From assembly GCA_963682025.1 (NCBI GenBank), contig OY821518.1, positions 9,662,090 through 9,726,089 on the forward strand: a DNA stretch of 64,000 nucleotides, in the 5' to 3' direction. The notes under the pieces are model-generated. The model was given only the letters and a program-made list of their open reading frames with translations, ran no database searches and was not told the DNA's origin. Positions 42,898-55,344 of this stretch are shown piece by piece (position 1 is the stretch's first letter; each line of letters begins with the position of its first letter). Both the position numbers and the translations under genes were made by a program. The DNA comes from Cordilura impudica. Its lineage: Eukaryota > Arthropoda > Insecta > Diptera > Scathophagidae.

Positions 42898-45727
42898 TGG
42901 CGGATTTCATGTCAAGTGCACCAACTTTTGAAACCGATGTCTTCCGATCGGGATGAAATTTGCACCAAGGTTAGTCCTATTGGATAGTAGTTTAGACACA
43001 ATTTTTCAACAAGATCGGTTCAGATCTCTCTGAGTTAGAGGGGATCAAAATTTGACATTTTGGCCAAACAGGTGTTTTTTCTCATCCATGTAACTTATTA
43101 CCTATTGTTCTTAGAAAATTTTCTCCCAAAGAGTTTAGACAGCTATTTCTTCAATATTTCGGAAAAAAATACTTTAAAAAAAAAAATTTTTTTTAGACTT
43201 TTTTTTTTGCTAAATTAAAACATTTTTCCCCTTTTTTTCAAAAAGGGCATTTTTTTTTCATAAGAAAGCTTAGAATTTTTCCTTTAAGAGCTTTTTGGTC
43301 GCTTAGTGGGATGGGAGTGGGATATCTATCAAAATAAATGTTTTGTAATTCAAGACAACGGTTTTTCAATTTTTCACAAATGCACTATTTTGAATTTTTT
43401 CCTATTTGTGTCTAAAACCTTACAAATAAAACTTATACTGAGAAACTAGACAAATTAACCTTTCCGAAGGTATGTAAAATACCTTCATAACATAACAGAA
43501 GAGAATGGTTATTTGTAACCTGAAAGAGTTATTTGCAACATTTCAATCTGAACACGAGGATGTTAGAATTGGCTTCACGAAATTAACCCAAATGAGGCCA
43601 AAACATTGCGTTTTGGCAGAAAGCAGCGGAACTCACACAGTATGCGTTTGCATTTACCATGAAAATTTAAACTGATGTTGAAGGAAATCAACTTAAAGTA
43701 TTTAACAGATGATTCGGCAGAAGATTTACACGATTACCGCGATTGCCTTAAATTGACTATGTGTCCTAATGCAACAACTTCTTGCCACTTAGGTGAATGT
43801 ACCAATTGCCCGAAAACCACATTCATCAAAGAAAATTTAATCAACTCTTTAGATCGAGAATATATAGAGGAGGTCAAATTTGATTCTTGGATTCAGACTG
43901 ACAGATGCACATTGAAAACAATCATTTTAAATGTGGATGATTTTGTGGAAGAAATGTGTACAGGATTGCTAAACTTGAGAAACCATGACTTTTTAGTGAA
44001 AGAGCAATGGTCATTCTTCAAGGATTTGAAGATACATTTGAAGTCTGGTGAATTCGTTATTTCATATGATTTCGCAGAAAACTATAAATATGTTCTTCTG
44101 GATGCCATACAAGCATTCCACTTCAATAACGACTAAGCAACTATATTCACAGTAGTTATTTACTACATGAAAGATGAAAAACTGAAACACAAAAGTATGG
44201 CAATCATATCCTACGATTTAAAACATGATAGCGTTGCAGTTTATGAGTACCAGAAGAGAATACTAAAATTTCTAAAATCTAAATTTACAGTAAAGAAGGT
44301 ATACTACGTTTCGGACGGAGCTCGTCAACATTTTAAAAACAAAAGTAGCTCGGCAAATCTTATGGCCCATGAAAAAGATTTTGGAATGCCAGCTGAGTGG
44401 CATTTTCATCCTACTGCTCATGGTAAAGGAGCATGTGATAGTATTGGAGCAAACCTTAAAAGAAATGCAGCGAAGTATAGCCTCCAGTGCTCTCATCAAG
44501 ATCGCATCTTATATGCGACTGCTTTATTCCATTGGGCAAAGAATTATTGTAAAGAAACTAAAATAGTTTTTAGTAGCAAAGAGGATCATCAGGAAACATT
44601 GAAAACACTGAAGAGCAGATTCGATGCTGCGGTAACAATCGATGGCGCCGCCCAATACCATGCTTTTATACCGCTTGTCGATGGAAGGCTAAAGTTGAAA
44701 AAGGCTTCTGCCTCTATTCAATGCGATTTCTTTCCAAAGCCAACAAATAAACCATCAGCGAAATCAACAGCTGAATCTAGTAACGCCAAGAAAGGATTGA
44801 CAAAAAAACGCAGTAAATAAAGGCGACAAAAAAGCTGGATGAAAGACTGGGTATTTAAAAATTTACAAGACTGAAATACTTCATCAGCTACAATAAATTA
44901 AGTATAGAAATAGTTATGATATAAATGGATCTAATGCAATTAAGATTAAATATTAATAAATTATTTATCTTTTTATTTTTAATATTATTATTATTATACA
45001 ATAATTTAATTATTATTAAAAATAAATAAAAAATAATAATTTTTCAACATTTCTATAGAAAAAAAGCGATTTTTTTCCTGGGGTTAACATATTCTGGGTA
45101 TTACAGTATCGAGGGTATAAAATTTTAGTTAGGTATGTTATATACCTTCGGAAAGTTCAGTTTGTCTAGTTTCTCAGTATAAGTTTTATTTGTAAGGTTT
45201 TAGACACAAATAGGAAAAAATTCAAAATAGTGCATTTGTGAAAAATTGAAAAACCGTTGTCTTGAGTTACAAAACATTTATTTTGATAGATATCCCACTC
45301 CCATCCCACTAAGCGACCAAAAAGCTATTAAAGTAAAAATCCTAAGCTTTCTTATGAAAAAAAAAAAAAAATGCCCTTTTTGAAAATAAAGGCAAAAAAT
45401 GCTTTAATTTAGCAAAAAAAAAAAAGTCTACAATTTTTTTTTTTTTTTTTTAAGTATTTTTTTCCGAAATATTGGAGAAATAGCTATCTAAACTCTTTGG
45501 GAGAAAATTTTCTAAGAACAATAGGTAATAAATTACATGGATGAGAAGAAACACCTGTTTGGCCAAAATGTCAAATTTTGATCCCCTCTAACTCAGAGAG
45601 ATCTGGACCGATCTTATTGAAAAATTGTGTCTAAACTACTATCCAATAGGACTAACCTTGGTGCAAATTTCATCCCGATCGGAAGACATCGGTTTCAAAA
45701 GTTGGTGCACTTGACATGAAATCCCCC
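42898..45727 (+). mobile_element. DNA transposon with about 590-bp terminal inverted repeats
   Basis: Left arm 42898-43490 and right arm about 45130-45727 are inverted copies: ends GGATTTCATGTCAAGTGCAC, inner ends ..TTTCCGAAGGTATGT.... The centre holds one transposase-like gene with a frameshift and a stop. The element separates two different repeat families (family 1 on the left, family 2 on the right), so its target site is not a simple one. I cannot name the superfamily. Confidence 0.75.
43505..44820 (+). pseudogene. transposase-like gene of the long-TIR element, one frameshift and one stop
   Basis: The first part (43505-43670) reads FTKLTQMRPKHCVLA and SSGTHTVCVCIYHENL, then shifts frame near 43668. 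The second part begins LMLKEINLKYL and contains WIQTDRCTLKTI and FVISYDFAENYKYVL, where the Asp is a likely catalytic residue. A single TAA at 44134, where relatives I recall have Gln, is followed in the same frame by ATIFTVVIYYM. The third part has KKVYYVSDGARQHFKNKSS (second likely catalytic Asp) and EWHFHPTAHGKGACDSIGAN with conserved His and Asp. The C-terminus is Lys/Ser-rich. Similar proteins are scattered in many animal genomes, usually unnamed. With only two lesions, it died recently. Could be Sola-like or another DDE group; not decided. Confidence 0.7.
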
Positions 45728-45737
45728 ATATATTTTT

Positions 45738-45800
45738 TGGGGTCCAGAATTTTTTTCTAATTATTACAAACGGAATGACAAACTATTGAAAATTGAAACA
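45738..45800 (-). repeat. family-2 head fragment, reversed
   Basis: GGGGTCCAGAATTTTTTTCT matches, in reverse, the text at 52560-52585 in the family-2-like copy. Confidence 0.55.
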
Positions 45801-45837
45801 TATTTACGGTAAATTTACTTAATTAAACTTAATTTTG

Positions 45838-46203
45838 GATTTTTAAACTCTTTCTTTTAAATCATACTCTCTGTCTGTCTGTCTGTCTGTCTGTCGGTCG
45901 TGGGTCAACCCATTCCCCCTTATCCAATTGATCTGAAACTTGGCCCATAGTCTTGTTGTGACTACAGATTAATTTTGCGGTAGTCACGCACAGTCACGCA
46001 TAGTCATGCTCAGTCACGGAGAGATTAAAACCTCACTTCCCCTCATCCGATCGATCTGAAACTTTGTTCATAGACTTGTTGTGACCAAAGATTAATTTTA
46101 AAATAGTCACGCAAGGTCACACACAGTCAGGGAAATTTTCAAAACTCATATGCATAATAAAAGAAAGAGTTTTAATAAAAACTCTGTTTTTATGGGTTAG
46201 ATT
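45838..46203 (-). repeat. interspersed repeat (family 5), inverted copy
   Basis: (CTGT)n at 45870-45893 and AGTCACGCACAGTCACGCAT words; the mirror image of 37406-37893. Confidence 0.65.
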
Positions 46204-46992
46204 ATTTTTTAATTTTTTTAATCTCTGAACTGTATTTGATCAATTCATGCAAAAAAAAATGTAAAATTTGCAATTTTCTTTGACAACATTGCAATTATTC
46301 CAAATTTGTTATTATAAAAAGTAAATAAAATATATATTTTCCGTAAGCACTTTGAAAATCGTTTGAATAGATATATGTAGGTTTTAAAAATTAGCATGCA
46401 AAATACATCGTTGCATTTGCTACAACTTAAAACAAATATAAATTTATGTACATACGTGTATTAATTGAGATTTAAGGCATTTAACAAAATGATTTCAAAT
46501 TTAAGTTATAATTATTTAGTTATAAATTAAAAATATAGTGACGAATTGTAAATTGCCATAAAAGCTCAAAACGATGCTCTCATACAAATTAATCAAATAT
46601 TAACTTATTCCGAGAATTGTAGCATGTATCACGTTAAAGGATGTCTAAAACACATTATGAGGTTGTTACTCAGACATTCTGCAGAAACATCGTTCAATTG
46701 TTTTGAACTTTATGTACTCTACACGTATTGGATACGCAATAGCTGATGATGACGCCATCCAATAAAATCTCACAATTTAATTCATCAATGAATATTATAC
46801 TCTACTATACAAACACTGGCGCTTAAAATTACATATTGTTTTTAAAGTTTTCTTGCTTTTATTAATAACATAAAAAAAACGGAATTTATTGTTTGAATTA
46901 CACAAGTTCAGAGCTTTTAAATAATCAATTTATTAGTAGCTTTGACTTTAAAGTCAACGAAACTATTGAATATTTTTTCGAACTCATATTTT
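46204..46992. other. AT-rich stretch without a gene
   Basis: No coding signal or repeat ends identified. Confidence 0.4.
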
Positions 46993-47388
46993 TATATCCT
47001 CGCCACCACTGTGCAGACGGTATATATAGGTTTGTTATTCCATTTGTAACGCAACGAAAAATACATTTGCGATCCATAAAGCATATATATTCTTAATCCT
47101 TATAACAACTCGGGTCGATATAGCGACCGAAATCACGCTCATTCACAAAATAAACCATTTACCTGGCTAAAGTTATAATAATATAATAATATTCCTTGTA
47201 ATTATCTCGAGCAGGCTGTCATTCAAAATGGGCTAAATCGGGCATCATTATGTCGAGATAAGTCCAAAAAGATAAAGACATCTTTAGTGTGTTTGTCGTA
47301 ATAATTTTGTATTAAGTGTATCAAATTATTGCTCTTTAAAACCGATATGGAGGGTATCAAAGATTCGGTTATCCCTCTTACTTGTTTT
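46993..47388 (+). mobile_element. mini-me-like element (family 2), complete copy
   Basis: From TATATCCTCGCCACCACTGT to TCTTACTTGTTTTT. The last 10 bases are the reverse complement of the AACAAGTAAG that starts family 1. Confidence 0.65.
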
Positions 47389-47605
47389 TGTTTTTAAATA
47401 AATTAATCGTTTCTTAATCTTAGCAAATATACATTTAAGTATTCGTTCAATAAACAATTCAAACATTTTAAATTCACTAAAAGTTCACTGAATAAAAAAT
47501 TGTCTAAAGTTATTGCGAATTTTTTCGTCTTGATGTTGTAGAAACGTTGTGGTATAGTAAAAAGTTGAATTGATTAGGGAAAAATTAAATGTTTAGGTTA
47601 AAGCC

Positions 47606-47747
47606 AGTAACAAATTATAGTCGGTCTAGACCAAAGTTTAATTTCAATGTTTTCGTGGTCACACAGACGGACAGACAGACGGACATCTGTAATAACTTTC
47701 CGAGTCGATCGGTATAATAAAAAATGGCTCTAGGTCGAAAATATATA
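47606..47747 (+). mobile_element. internally deleted family-1 element
   Basis: TAGTCGGTCTAGACCAAAG followed almost directly by the GGACAGAC microsatellite and the GTCGATCGGTATAATAAAAA tail. Confidence 0.6.
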
Positions 47748-47850
47748 CTTTCTTCTTCTACATCATACAAAATTTAAGATAATAACAAATTACAAATTAA
47801 TTACAGTATCAATGGAATTGTCTGAAAAACGGCTTATAAAAACCGAAAAA

Positions 47851-48919
47851 AACAAGTAAGAATATTGTTGTCGGTCTAGACCGATTATACGATACCCTAT
47901 ACCATGCGTTTAGAGACCCCCTCTCTCAGCTCCAACTAATTAGATATAGGAAATAAGCATACATCAAATTTAAGTGGCATTGTTATTATTTTTTTTGCCT
48001 TCGGATACGAACAAGTTCTTGTCGAATACTATATTTATATGGGGACTAGGTCGAAAAATGGACCGATCCTGACCATTTTTGGTAAGGTCACCTATTTTTT
48101 GCAAAAACATATACAACCAAATTTGAGAAAAATCTGTGCACTATTTTTGTGTTTTCATAGATTTAAGTGAAGATCGGTAATCAGCTTCATATGGGGGATA
48201 TGACTAAAGCCACATGTTGTTAAAATGTATACGTACCGTAAATGTAACGTTGGCATTTAGTGCAATTATAGAACGTAAAAAACGAACCAGCATGTTACTG
48301 TGTAAAATTAACCAAACTTTATCAGCTGTTCACAAATGTCACGTACAAACGTAGCAAAAATCTATTTTCACAAGATTGGGACGTTCTGGTTACGTGACAG
48401 TTGAGTTCGTTAACTGCTCTAAATGCTTTTCATGTAACAGAAAAAACAGCTGACTCGTTTGGTTACGGTTACGTGTGGCTAACTAAGCCTTAAGAATTGT
48501 CCTATAGGGTTTATTTTTGGACTACTGATTAATTAATATAATAAACACGTACAAACACAATTTGACTGAAATCTATATGATAATTTGGATCTTATGGTAA
48601 TTTATGTCGATTTCATAGGGGTCATTTGTATGGGCACTAGGTCTGAACATGGACAGAATTTCAATAGCGTTCATCCTATGGCCGATAAAAGATTATATAC
48701 CAAATTTTATCAAAATATATTCATATTTGCGCCCTGTAGTTTGATTACAAAGTTTGCATGGACACACAGACGGACGGATCGATATCGCTAAATCGACTCA
48801 GAAAGTGATTCTGAGTCGATCGGTATAATACAAGATGGGTCTAGGTCAAATATTTTTGGTAGTTACAAACAGCAGCACAAAGTCATTATGCACTGACCAC
48901 ATTGTGGTATGGGTTATAA
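47851..48919 (+). mobile_element. mini-me/Helentron-like element (family 1) with a nested MITE
   Basis: AACAAGTAAG start; sequence is interrupted at about 48205-48495 by a copy of the MITE seen at 26133, then resumes with AAGAATTGTCCTATAGG. Ends in a decayed hairpin at about 48919. Confidence 0.7.
48205..48495. mobile_element. MITE copy 2, nested
   Basis: Shares GTAACGTTGGCATTTAGTGC, CAGCTGTTCACAAATGTCAC and GGTTACGTGTGGCTAACTA with 26133-26385. About 40 bases longer. Confidence 0.65.
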
Positions 48920-48949
48920 TTAATGCATTTAATGAATATTTTAAGTAAC

Positions 48950-49620
48950 GGGTGATTCAAGTAGAGATACTTTTTCAATAGCTTTTTTTTGACAGATCAC
49001 GTGTGAGTCGTGTCATGCTATCATGTTATTTTTGTATAGTATTGTTTGGCATTTCATGGAAAGACTTACACCTGACCAACGTTTACAAATCGTTCAACTT
49101 TATTACGAAAATTCACGTTCTGTGAAGAATGTGTTTCGTGCACTTCGCTCAACTTATGGTCAACATAATCGGCCTACTGAGCGTACTATTCGCAACACCA
49201 TCACCCATCTTGAGACCCAGCATTCATTATTGGATAATATTCGACCGAATAGACCACGTCCAGCACGCAGTGAAGAAAATATAGCGGCCGTAGCTGAGAG
49301 TGTACACGAGAACGTAACCGTCAATGGCGACCGTTATCGTGCCATGATAACCGACTATTTGATGCCTGAAATTGAAGCTCGTGATCTCGGCGACATTTGG
49401 TTTCAACAAGACGGCGCCACTACCCACACAGCGCATCAATCAATGAATTTATAGAGAGAACACTTCGGTGAGCAGATAATTTCAAGATCGTGTGATATCA
49501 CACCGTTAGACTTTTTCCTGTGGGGATATATAATGCCTAAAGTTTATGCGGACAATCCCACTTCGATTCAGGCCTGGGAGCAAAACATCACGCGTGTCAT
49601 TCGCCAGTTGCCAGTCGAAA
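48950..49620 (+). pseudogene. mariner/IS630-like transposon with internally deleted transposase
   Basis: The likely terminal repeat starts GGGTGATTCAAGTAGAGATA. The transposase begins at 49056 (MERLTPDQRLQIVQLYYENS) with a helix-turn-helix part ending RPNRPRPARSEENIAAVAES. The text then jumps to DIWFQQDGATTHTAH, one of the DDE blocks. After a stop the tail LDFFLWGYIMPKVYADNPTS follows. Roughly the first catalytic block is deleted and a LINE fragment truncates the 3' end. Confidence 0.75.
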
Positions 49621-52130
49621 TGCATATTGTATATTGTCGTTACGAATGAACCAGGGGTCGCCTGTTATATATCTTAATATTTCTGACTGTCTTCTTTGTA
49701 ACTTTGCAATATTGGAAGTGGATGCTGTTCCCCATAGTTGGATTCCATAGGTCCATATTGGCTTGAGAATGGTTTTGTAGAGTAAAGCTTTGCATTCTAA
49801 ACTAAGCGAAGATGAGGAGTTTAGAAGCCATCCAAGTTGGGCAGTTTTGAGTTTTAGTTGCGTGGTTTTCTCGTCAATATGTTTGGACCATGTGAGACGG
49901 CGATCAAGGTGAATTCCTAGGTATTTAATGTGGAGTTTTTCAGGTATTCTGGTGTTATTTATTGTAACTGTAGGCCAGTTTTCTCTTCGCAGTGTAAAAG
50001 TCACAAGTGCACACTTAGCTGGATTAACTTTTATCTTCCATTTGTTAAGCCATGATTCCAGCTCATGTATATGAGACTGTAGGTTGAAGGAGGCAATTTT
50101 GGGATCTTTGTGAGTGCTCATAAATGCAGTATCGTCTGCAAAAGTTGAGGTATGAATTTGAGAATTTGTTGGCATATCTGCTGTATAAAGAATATACATC
50201 ATGGGACCAAGTATACTGCCTTGAGGAACCCCAGCTGAGATGTTTTGAGAGCTTGAAGTGTAGCTTTTATATTTGACTACAAATGATCTGTCTGTCAGGT
50301 AACTTTGGAGTAATTTATGGGTATTTTGCGGTAAGGATTGAACTATTTTATATATAAGCCCTTTGTGCCAGACTTTATCAAAGGCCTGTGAGATGTCAAT
50401 AAATAATGAAGAGCAGTAAAATTTTTCTTCAAATGCCTTTCTAATTTGAGTCACGATACGATGTACTTGTTCAATGGTGTTATGGTCCTTACGAAATCCG
50501 AACTGATGTGCGGGAATTAATTGTTGGTCATTAAGGTATGGGTGTCAGTGCCTGCAGGAATACATCTTCAAACAACTTTGATAGGATGGAAAGTAAGCTG
50601 ATTGGTCTATATGAGGTGACCATACTAGGATCCTTTCCCGGTTTGGGAATCATTATAATTTCTGATGATTTCCAGGACGGAGGAAAAAACCTATGCGTAG
50701 GATACCATTAAAGATGAACAGGATAAGTCTTAGCGCACTGTATGGCAATTCGCAGATCATTTTAGATGTTATTGAGTCTATACCAGGAGATTTTTTAGTC
50801 TTGAGATTTTTTACAATTGTTGTTATGTTAGAGAATCTAAGTTTCATGGGAGAAACTACTATGTCATTTATTTGAGGAATTTGTATGTCCGACATTGTGA
50901 TGTTGGGTGTAAATACCTCTTCTAAATGATCGGCAAAAGCGTTGGCTTTATCGCAGTGACTTCTCGCCCAATTACCGTCACTAAGGCGTAGAGGAGATTC
51001 GTACGGTATGGGTCTTTTCAGTTGTTTCGTTGCTTTCCAAAGACTGTAATCCGTTTTGTCTGTTGGATCTAGGCCCTGTAAATAAAGATTCAGAGATGCG
51101 TTTTTATTTACTTCGAGTGCTTTATGTGGGGCTTTTTGGCAGATTTTAAGCCGGCTTTTCAGGATTGGAGAGCGGTGAAGTTGCCATTGTCTTTGTATTT
51201 TAACCAATTGGTGTTTTTGTTTGGGAGATGGTTATGGAGTGAAATTGGTTCCTTATGAGACAATGTCAGAATCGTTGGGGAGTGGTCAGATGATAATTCA
51301 AGCGACGATGCTATCGAAATTTGTTCACGTTGAATATTTTTTATTACTGCAAAGTCAATGAGATCGGGAATCTTATTAAGGTCTGAAGGCCAATAAGTTG
51401 GCTGTCCTCCAGACAATACGTCGAGCTTGGCTGGAAGTTATAGCTTTTAGCAGCTGTCTTCCTTTGGGAGAAATGAGTCTCGATCCCCAGTGAGTGTGCT
51501 TGGCATTGTAGTCTCCTGCTGCTAAAAATTTGTTACCCAGGGTTTTGTAAAATTTTATGAAATCGAGTTCCGATATTTTGTGCTTGGGTGGACAATAAAT
51601 GGCGGACACCGTCATATTGGCTCCTACCAGGTATATTGAATAAGCTTGAATGTGCTCAGTTCTGTATTCTTCTTAGGGGAAGTGAATTAGTTTGTCGTGG
51701 ACAATTATTGCTGATCCACCAAACGCTCTACCTGTAGGGTGTTTGGTGTCGTAGATATAGTAGCCTTTGATTCTAAAGCAATTTCTATCTGTGAAGTGAG
51801 TTTCAGAGAGATCAATACTTTGGGAATTAAGGAAATTTTCTACTTCTGTTTTGTGTTGGCTTAGGCCGTTTGCGTTCCAGTAGCATATTTTTATCTAGTT
51901 CATTTATTACCAACGAGTGCTTGTAGCAGCATGCCCTGATTTCTCAGGAGTTCTTGCATTATACCTTGCATATTATGAATAAAACTATTGATAGTTTGGA
52001 TTAGAGTCTCCATCGCTGTTTCTAGTAATTTTTTTTGCATGAGGGTATGGGGTTCTCTTATAGCTTCAGCATATAAAGTGTGTGAATTAGGCATGTGGAG
52101 TAATACCTTTGGAAGATAATTAAATTTTTA
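49621..52130 (-). pseudogene. decayed Jockey-clade LINE fragment
   Basis: Read on the minus strand, the end of ORF1 (52094-51900, hydrophobic-helical, ending LLQALVGNK) is followed by ORF2. It starts KICYWNANGLSQHKTEVENF (endonuclease), continues with FLAAGDYNAKHTHWGSR, then reverse transcriptase pieces: KKSPGIDSITSKMI, FIDISQAFDKVWHKGLIY, AGVPQGSILGPMMYIL and STFADDTAFM. Several frameshifts separate the pieces. The ORF2 C-terminus is lost, because at 49621 the text runs directly into the mariner transposase. This is 3' truncation, unusual for LINEs, and implies a later deletion. Confidence 0.85.
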
Positions 52131-52497
52131 AAAAACACCAAAAAAAATGGCTGAGTAAATGGTTGTCTAAGTAAAAAAAAATTAAATAAAAAAAAAATAA
52201 AATTTTGTATATTTAAAAATCATGACAAATCCAAAACTGGAAAAAGTGTAAAGTCTTATTACTTTCACGTAAAGTCACATAACCTATGAAGAAAATGAGA
52301 CATAGATCATAAAAATCAATGAAGGCCTAAATAGAACAGCAGCAAACATACACACATTTCATCATTTGAGGTTTCTCAGTAAATTGTGGACAAAATCAAA
52401 AGTTGTGCATCGATTACAATCATATAAAGCTCATTTCATTCGAAATATGTTTAACTAAATGCTTTAAGACAACACCTGTGATCTAAGTGGCATCTTT
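52131..52497. other. short AT-rich stretch without a gene
   Basis: A- and T-rich; may still include LINE ORF1 debris, but nothing is recognisable. Confidence 0.4.
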
Positions 52498-52960
52498 ATT
52501 ATACCCTCCACTCCAGTGTGCAGAGGGTATATATAAGTTTGTCATTCCGTTTGTAATAATTAGAAAAAAAATTCTGGACCCCATAAAATATATATATTTG
52601 TGATCCTTATAACAAGCGAAGTTGATGTAGCGATGTCCGTCTGTCCGTCTGTCCGGCTGTCCGTCTGTCCGTCTGTGGAAATCACGATGACGGCTTCAAT
52701 CGGATAGCTAGGGTGCTCCTTGGTATAAAAAATGATTCACTAACATCCTGAGAAGTTTGCTATTTAAAATCGTCCAAATCGGTTAATCTGGTCCCGAGAA
52801 TTGAGCGAAGAATTAAAAAGTCATGAGAAAATATGATTTGAATATGTGTTCTTGTGATAACGCCCTCAATAGGGCAGATAGGGCGCTTGTTTTTAGTGAG
52901 AATGATTCACTAACATCTTGAGAAGGTTCCTGTTTTTAAATCATGACAATAGGTTTCATA
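52498..52960 (+). mobile_element. family-2-like element with (GTCC/GTCT)n
   Basis: Starts with the palindromic TATACCCTCCACTCCAGTGT region, then the microsatellite at 52636-52676. The text after it diverges from the other family-2 copies. Confidence 0.6.
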
Positions 52961-53574
52961 GGTGCCGAGAAATCACTGAAAAGGTAAAAAAATATGACGT
53001 TTTCCTATATTGTTTTCCTAAATTTTGTATTTTGTCATAGCTGTGCATGTTGTTTTTGTGGTCGTTGTGTTAATAAGATAAAAATTCATCAATATCAATA
53101 TTTTTTGGTGTAATATTTAAGTTAATTAATTAATAAAAGAAACTATATAAAATCAATATCAATATTCTGCGATTTTTATAACATCACAAAATGTTACAAA
53201 TTGATACATACTACTGTTGCCAATATCAAAATACTATAAATAATATTCATATATTCTGTATATGTATATCCATAATAAGCGCATATTAAAATAAATCGGT
53301 ATTTTATTTTATTTTTACAAAATTCTGAAATTTTTAGAGTTGAAAAAATAGTATGGTTTTAAGAGTTGTATTTTTAGTACATGTATAAACCCTGCATACT
53401 TGCTTTCAAAAGTAGTAGGTAGGTAAGCCATAAAATATTTATTTACCCTGTAAAAAAAATTGTTGCTTAGAAAAATACTATTTGTTGTCAGATGTTAATT
53501 ACAATAAATTTTTAAACTTTGTTATTTAATGTCGGAACGGAGGCAAACGCCATTTCCAAAATTTTGTTTCAACA
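52961..53574. other. AT-rich stretch without a gene
   Basis: Nothing recognisable. Confidence 0.4.
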
Positions 53575-53825
53575 GTTATCCACATTAAGAATAACCGCGG
53601 AGCTCAGCTCAATCAATGTGCAATGATCGAGCCTTGCCCTGGGAAACATGCGTTTATGCTTTTCTTAACACAAACGAAATTCCCAACTACCAAAAATTTT
53701 TGACACGAGCTATTCACATTATGAATAGCCGCGGAGCTCAACTAAATCATAGTGCAATGATGAAGCTTCGCCCTGGGAAACATATATTCATGCTTTTCTT
53801 AGCACAAACCGAACTTCTTATGGCA
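53575..53825 (+). repeat. tandem duplication, unit about 135 bp
   Basis: Two units share CCGCGGAGCTCA, GTGCAATGAT, CCCTGGGAAACAT and TTATGCTTTTCTTA-type text (53597-53675 and 53730-53810). It is GC-richer than the surroundings and open across both units on the plus strand (71 codons); no protein family is recognised. Confidence 0.65.
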
Positions 53826-53971
53826 CATTAAAAATAAACTAATTGAGAAGTACAATTCATCATTACGCTGTATTATAATACTATTTTCTTATTTTACTAG
53901 TAGCTAGTAAACAAACTGATCGTATCATTGTGAACGAAATAGAATTGAAATTGTATGCAGATTTGTTTTAC

Positions 53972-54458
53972 TTAGTCCGAGTTCACACAAGGCAACTTTT
54001 GTTGCGCAATTCTTGAGTTTGTAGATGTTTGCGGTGAGGGGAATAAAAAGGGAAAAATAATTGCCGGTTCTCGGATATTTCAAGCAATTCTCTCATTCGC
54101 TTTTTTTTTGTTGAATATTTGACATTTCTTTTCATTCGGTGTTTCGCTTCTTGGTGTTAAGAATTCGTAATTATTGTTTACTTTATTAAAATAGCCTTTA
54201 AATGGAATCGGGACTTAATTTTTTTCTTTTGAATTCATTTTTCAACAAAACCAATTAAATTAATTTATGTATGTATGTATTTAATTTTATTATTGTTCTT
54301 TACGACTAGAGCACAAATGTCAAATTATAAGAAAATAAAAACACAACAAAACAGTAAAATTGCCGAAGAAATTGTCGTGTGTGGACATAAAAGCAATTTC
54401 AAAAGAGAATTGCCAAAAAGTTGCGCAATAAAAATTGCCTTGTGTGACCCCCGACTTA
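53972..54458. mobile_element. MITE with about 40-bp TIRs
   Basis: Left TTCACACAAGGCAACTTTTG and TTGCGCAATTC; right is the inverted equivalent (TTGCGCAATAAAAATTGCCT, TGTGTGACC). The internal open frame is not protein-like. Confidence 0.7.
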
Positions 54459-55344
54459 AAAAACCTGTTTCTACAGATAGTGAATAAAATCCCAGTAAGC
54501 ATTTTATGCAATAAATGATCATGTAGAGTCTTTTTGACTCATATGTGCTATTAAAACAGTTATAAATGCGCCCTTTTGCTGATCACAAAATATTCTTTTG
54601 TTGGGATTAAATATTACCTTACCCGCGAATCTTCTTGAGAGTCCTTTTTATCCGCTTTTCTAATCAGTTTCGACTCAGTTTTGAGTCTTATTTAATGTAA
54701 TTTTTCTATAAATCACTTTCTAAGAGAAAGCAAAAATCATTATCTAGTCTTTTTCTAATAGCGCATGTGATTAAGCAGTTTTTAATCATCAAAAGTGCTC
54801 GAAGAAGACACAGTAAGGTAATTTTTGTTAAAACAATCTTCGAAATGATGACTGGGATATCGTATATTTTTGTTAACACACAAACATATGCATAGCAGCA
54901 CGAGTAAACCGAACTCAAATTGGCTTCTTATATGTATACAGCCGAACAAAAATGAAAATACTCACCAAAGAGTAAAGTAAGCAACAATTTCATTCAGTCT
55001 TATGGAAGCTTTTGAACAAAGCAAGTCTATGTCGCGTTGTCTTGTGAATTTTTACATTGTTTTTTAATAGGTACTAGTGATGCCAGGAGATTTTTTCAGA
55101 AATCTCTACGCTTATAAAAAAAATTCCCTTTTTTCCCTACACTACTTTTTTTAAAATTTATTTTTAATTTGTACATTTTGAATTTCAATTATATAAAAAT
55201 AAAAAATAAGATAAAAATATCATGAGAATTACATAAGAATAATATAAAAAACATACAGATATTATAAAGAAAATATTTTTGCAATTCTGTTTAATTCATC
55301 TTTTTGATATGGTTAGATGTGCATTTAAAATTTACACAATTAAA
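54459..55344. other. AT-rich stretch without a gene
   Basis: No coding or structural signal found. Confidence 0.4.
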
